NCBI GenBank assembly: GCA_013397435.1
Contig: VZRG01000203.1
Span: 496,001-560,000, forward strand
Length of the DNA: 64,000 nucleotides
Source: Erythrocercus mccallii
Lineage: Eukaryota > Chordata > Aves > Passeriformes > Dicruridae
Direction: 5' to 3'
A program made the position numbers and the translations under genes. Of this stretch, positions 61,483 to 64,000 are shown in pieces. Position 1 is the first letter of the stretch, and every line of letters begins with the position of its first letter. The notes beneath the pieces are model-generated. The model made no database searches and had not been told where the DNA came from. It saw nothing but the letters and a program-made list of their open reading frames with translations.

Positions 61483-63201
61483 GTAAGCTGATTTTGCATT
61501 TCACGGGCTTGATGAGGCTTCCAGAGAGGGAGAATATTTCAACCAGCAGCCTCAAATATGGTTTGAAAGAAATTCACATTTAAATACTTAAATGGAGTCT
61601 ACAAGAGAGCTGGAAAGGGACTTAACACAAGGACATGTAGTGACAGGACAAGGGAGAATGGCCTTAAACTGAAAGAGGGAAGGTTTAGATTAGATATTAG
61701 GAAAATATTCTTTGCTGTGAGAGTGGTGAGACACTGGCACAGGTTGCCTAGAGAAGCTGCAGATTCCTCATCTCTGGAAGTGATGAGGACCAGGTTGGGT
61801 GGGGCTTTGAGAAACCTGGTCTGGTGGAACTTAGGGGGTTTGAATGAGATGATCTGTAAAGTCTCAACCCATACCAGTCTATGATGCTATGAAATGTAAA
61901 TAAGGCAAACTGTAAAAACTGGGAAATGGAAAAGTTCTGATTCTAACTTCGAGCATGAGCAGAAGCTTCCTACAGACTAATGAAAGAAAAATATTGCCTT
62001 GTGTGTTCGCAGCGGTTCAAAAACTAATCCATTTGAGAAGAGGGAGAGCTGTCTTTTCAGAAATTTTTTTTTGTAATATTTTTTATCTATTATTACACTT
62101 AGGAATGTTCATTCAGAGCCTTTTCTTTTAGCTCATTTCTTGGGTTCAGAGTAATTTTCAGTTTGGTTCCAATGAATTACTCTGAGGAATTGGCAGCATC
62201 TCACAGAATTTCCAAGTTTCTCATTTCTATAAGGGTAAGGGGCTCTATGGAGGATAGATTCTTTTCCTGACCATATGGGACACTCAGAATCAAAGGAAAG
62301 CTTTAGTAACTATAAACAATACTGCATAGGATATACACTACAATGTAGTCTGACGTCTGTGCTGAGAATAACTTGCAGCTGGCATCTATTCTGGCTTATC
62401 ATAACACCATCACAGTCGGTTGTGGAGATGAGAACCAAATGCTGAAATGTCCAATCTGGCAATAGAATCACAGTCTCTGTATATTTACCTTACTGAGGAA
62501 AATCCTGCCTTTTGGGTTGCGGCTGACAGCTGTGATATACAGAATGAGAATTCAAAAGAATGAAATATAACTCTGATTTTAAAGGATGTTTAAAAATAAC
62601 ATACCTGTGAGAAAGTGATCTGTAAATAATTACTGTACACATCCGACTATTTCATTATTAGCACTTTTAAAAGTGTGAGTCCTTTCACTCTTATATGATT
62701 ATATTAAACAAATGCTTTAAGTGTTTTAAGAAATGAATAGATTTGAAAGCAGTAGTTAAGCACTTAGTTCTGGGTTAGTGCAGAAGCTGTTTGGGTTAAT
62801 TTCTTCATGATCTTTGGGATTTGAACCAGGACCTCTAGAGCACTGAAGACTTGGATGCTAGAAAAGGGGATGGCAGAGAAAACAGCAGACTGTCTAGGTC
62901 CCTGGAGGCTAGTTTGGCATGTTTCTAAGTTGGAAAACAGACTCTTCCAATGCTTGCAAGTGAATTTCTCATCATGCTCCACATCCTTTTTCTTCAGCAG
63001 GTTTCCCCTAGTAAAGGCAATGTCCCCAGTAAAAGTACTTGCATTGTGAGTTGGCTTTGATAATTTGCAATCTTGTCTGTTTGTGAACCCAAGGAAAATG
63101 CAGTAGCTACAATCACGCATGCATTTGGTGCCTTTGCTGGCATTCTTTTGCTTTTTTTTTTACCTCCAATTCATTGTATCCACTGTTTACTGTTTTTGCA
63201 G
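61483..63201 (+). other. SORCS2 intron L-M (1719 bp)
   Basis: It carries a plus-strand CR1 3' end at 61585-61893, only about 100 bp after exon L. The rest, to the acceptor ttttgcag at 63201, is unique. The antisense 118-codon open frame at 62764-63120 is not recognisable. Confidence 0.88.
61585..61893 (+). repeat. CR1 LINE 3' end (plus strand)
   Basis: Blocks in order: ggagtctacaagagagctgg, aaagggacttaacacaaggac, atgtagtgacaggacaaggg, tagattagatattaggaaaa, cacaggttgcctagagaagc, ccaggttgggtggggctttg, gatgatctgtaaagtctcaa, and the end tctatgatgctatgaaa. It is about 300 bp, well preserved, in sense with SORCS2. It belongs to the same CR1 group as 48553-49280 and includes the segment deleted there. 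Confidence 0.93.
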
Positions 63202-63373
63202 GTACAGGAAAGTTGTTTCTAATGTGTGTGAAGGTGGAGTAGACCTGCAGCAGAACTTAGCACACCATATGTGTCCATTGATTGCTCCCAAGGGACTTCA
63301 GATCAGCATCAGAGAAGAAAGTCTGGCTGTTAAGCCTGGGGAAGACATCACCTTCATTGTCCAACAAGACCAG
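63202..63373 (+). CDS. SORCS2: SORCS2 exon M (10CC cysteines 9-10 and start of PKD-side region, residues 455-512)
   Basis: The exon is 172 nt, after the acceptor tactgtttttgcag and before the donor gtagta. It reads YRKVVSNVCEGGVDLQQ, then NLAHHMCPLIAPKGLQISI, and ends ...DITFIVQQDQ on a codon boundary. C464 and C479 complete the ten 10CC cysteines. Y-R-K-V-V-S-N-x-C-x-x-G and C-P-x-x-x-P-x-G-L are family-wide. The last 25 residues lead into the PKD-like domain, whose following exon (expected to continue with G-D-V/L) is outside the window. The frame stays open some 90 nt past the donor, but that part is intronic. Confidence 0.96.
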
Positions 63374-64000
63374 GTAGTAATGATCATTGGCTACATGGAA
63401 GCTGAATCGCTGATTTTAGGGTTTGTTTCATTCCCATCTGTTTTGCTGCTGAATGAAGATTAATTTGTGCTTGAGACGAAGATTAACAGCTTTCTAAATA
63501 TTGAAACTTGATTTCAAGTGAATAAGACAAGCCAGTAAACTCGGTGGACCTCCAAAGTCTACCTGCAGAACAGGATTTATCTCTTCAGCAGAAAAGGCAC
63601 TGGTTTCTTGGAAAGTCAGTCTTGGACTGAAAATTTCAGTTGCTTTATCAGAGAAGAACAGAAATGCAGAGAACATTTAATTACTTGGGTTTAGGTATTT
63701 TTGAGAATCAGCCTTTCAGAAAGGAATGAGGCAAAGCTATACAGAAATCAGCAAATAGCTCAGCATAAGAATATTTATTATATATTAGTTGTGTTGCCAA
63801 ATATATGGGGACTTTTTTCTGTTTATTAAGAGACAATGCCCTAAGGCCATGACCAACAGCAGCGAGGAACTTTTGGATGAATTGTTTGGCATGGGTTTGT
63901 TTTCTCATGCTTGTTTTTTAACATTAGGCTATAACTACTCTCCTCAGGTTACCAGAGTATTGTAATCCTGGCTAACCCCACTGGTTTGCAAGAACTTGAA
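63374..64000 (+). other. SORCS2 intron after exon M (partial)
   Basis: It begins with the donor gtagta and runs to the window end. No further exon, repeat or RNA gene is seen in these 627 nt. Confidence 0.85.

Larger units (their letters stand above)
1..64000 (+). other. SORCS2: SORCS2 gene body (internal part, both ends outside the window)
   Basis: Thirteen exons in the same order and orientation join into one uninterrupted reading frame of 512 codons. The product matches sortilin-related VPS10-domain receptor 2, a type I membrane sorting receptor of neurons known to bind pro-neurotrophins together with p75NTR and to take part in BDNF/TrkB signalling. I assign SORCS2 rather than SORCS1 or SORCS3 from wording particular to SORCS2: TSANRTKYYVSYRR, KPTNCKPPDC, GTVHTKDTAPGLIMGAG and EEHHILYLDHGGVIVAI. 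The window covers roughly the middle 45% of a protein that is usually about 1150 residues. The large introns are typical of this gene. Paralogue choice rests on recalled family sequences, not on a search. Confidence 0.95.

Noticed and set aside
1..64000. CRISPR array, operon, tRNA/rRNA genes or bacterial-type regulatory elements
   Set aside because: No spaced direct repeats, Shine-Dalgarno sites or structured RNA sequences seen; the window is vertebrate intron and exon sequence.

Overview
This window is nuclear DNA from a bird, most likely a songbird (passerine). All introns are GT-AG, the DNA is AT-rich and CpG-poor, and the interspersed repeats are CR1 LINE fragments ending in the avian tail (tctatga) plus endogenous-retrovirus LTRs of types I associate with songbird genomes. 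There is no bacterial, organellar or exogenous viral gene content.

The whole window lies inside one plus-strand gene, SORCS2, which encodes a sortilin-related VPS10-domain receptor. Thirteen consecutive internal coding exons are readable: 6026-6090, 8397-8515, 11683-11772, 21572-21751, 26978-27124, 28501-28603, 37660-37736, 44501-44592, 46020-46127, 59246-59366, 60638-60771, 61354-61482 and 63202-63373. Joined in order they total 1537 nt: one carried-over base, then 512 codons with no stop, and every intron phase matches. They encode the second half of the ten-bladed VPS10 beta-propeller (three Asp-box motifs), the complete 10CC module (exactly ten cysteines) and the entry to the PKD/membrane-proximal region. 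Residue numbers in the entries refer to these 512 codons. The promoter, signal peptide, propeptide and first propeller blades lie upstream of base 1. The PKD and leucine-rich regions, transmembrane helix and cytoplasmic tail lie downstream of base 64000.

The rest is intron, from 0.58 to 13.1 kb. It holds at least eight CR1 fragments, including a much older amniote-type CR1 (about 56050-57045) with reverse-transcriptase remnants. Three LTR-derived elements are present: a truncated plus-strand copy at 1572-1897, a minus-strand LTR at 33328-33897 carrying a microsatellite, and a minus-strand LTR at 38392-39434 related to the first. Simple repeats, strand-asymmetric GT- or AC-rich tracts and a perfect CRE octamer at 6304-6311 also occur.

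I found no nested protein-coding gene, RNA gene, CRISPR array or new system that I can defend. The best leads are the short reading frame shared by two LTR copies, the old CR1, the microhomology-flanked CR1 deletion, and the intronic CRE.
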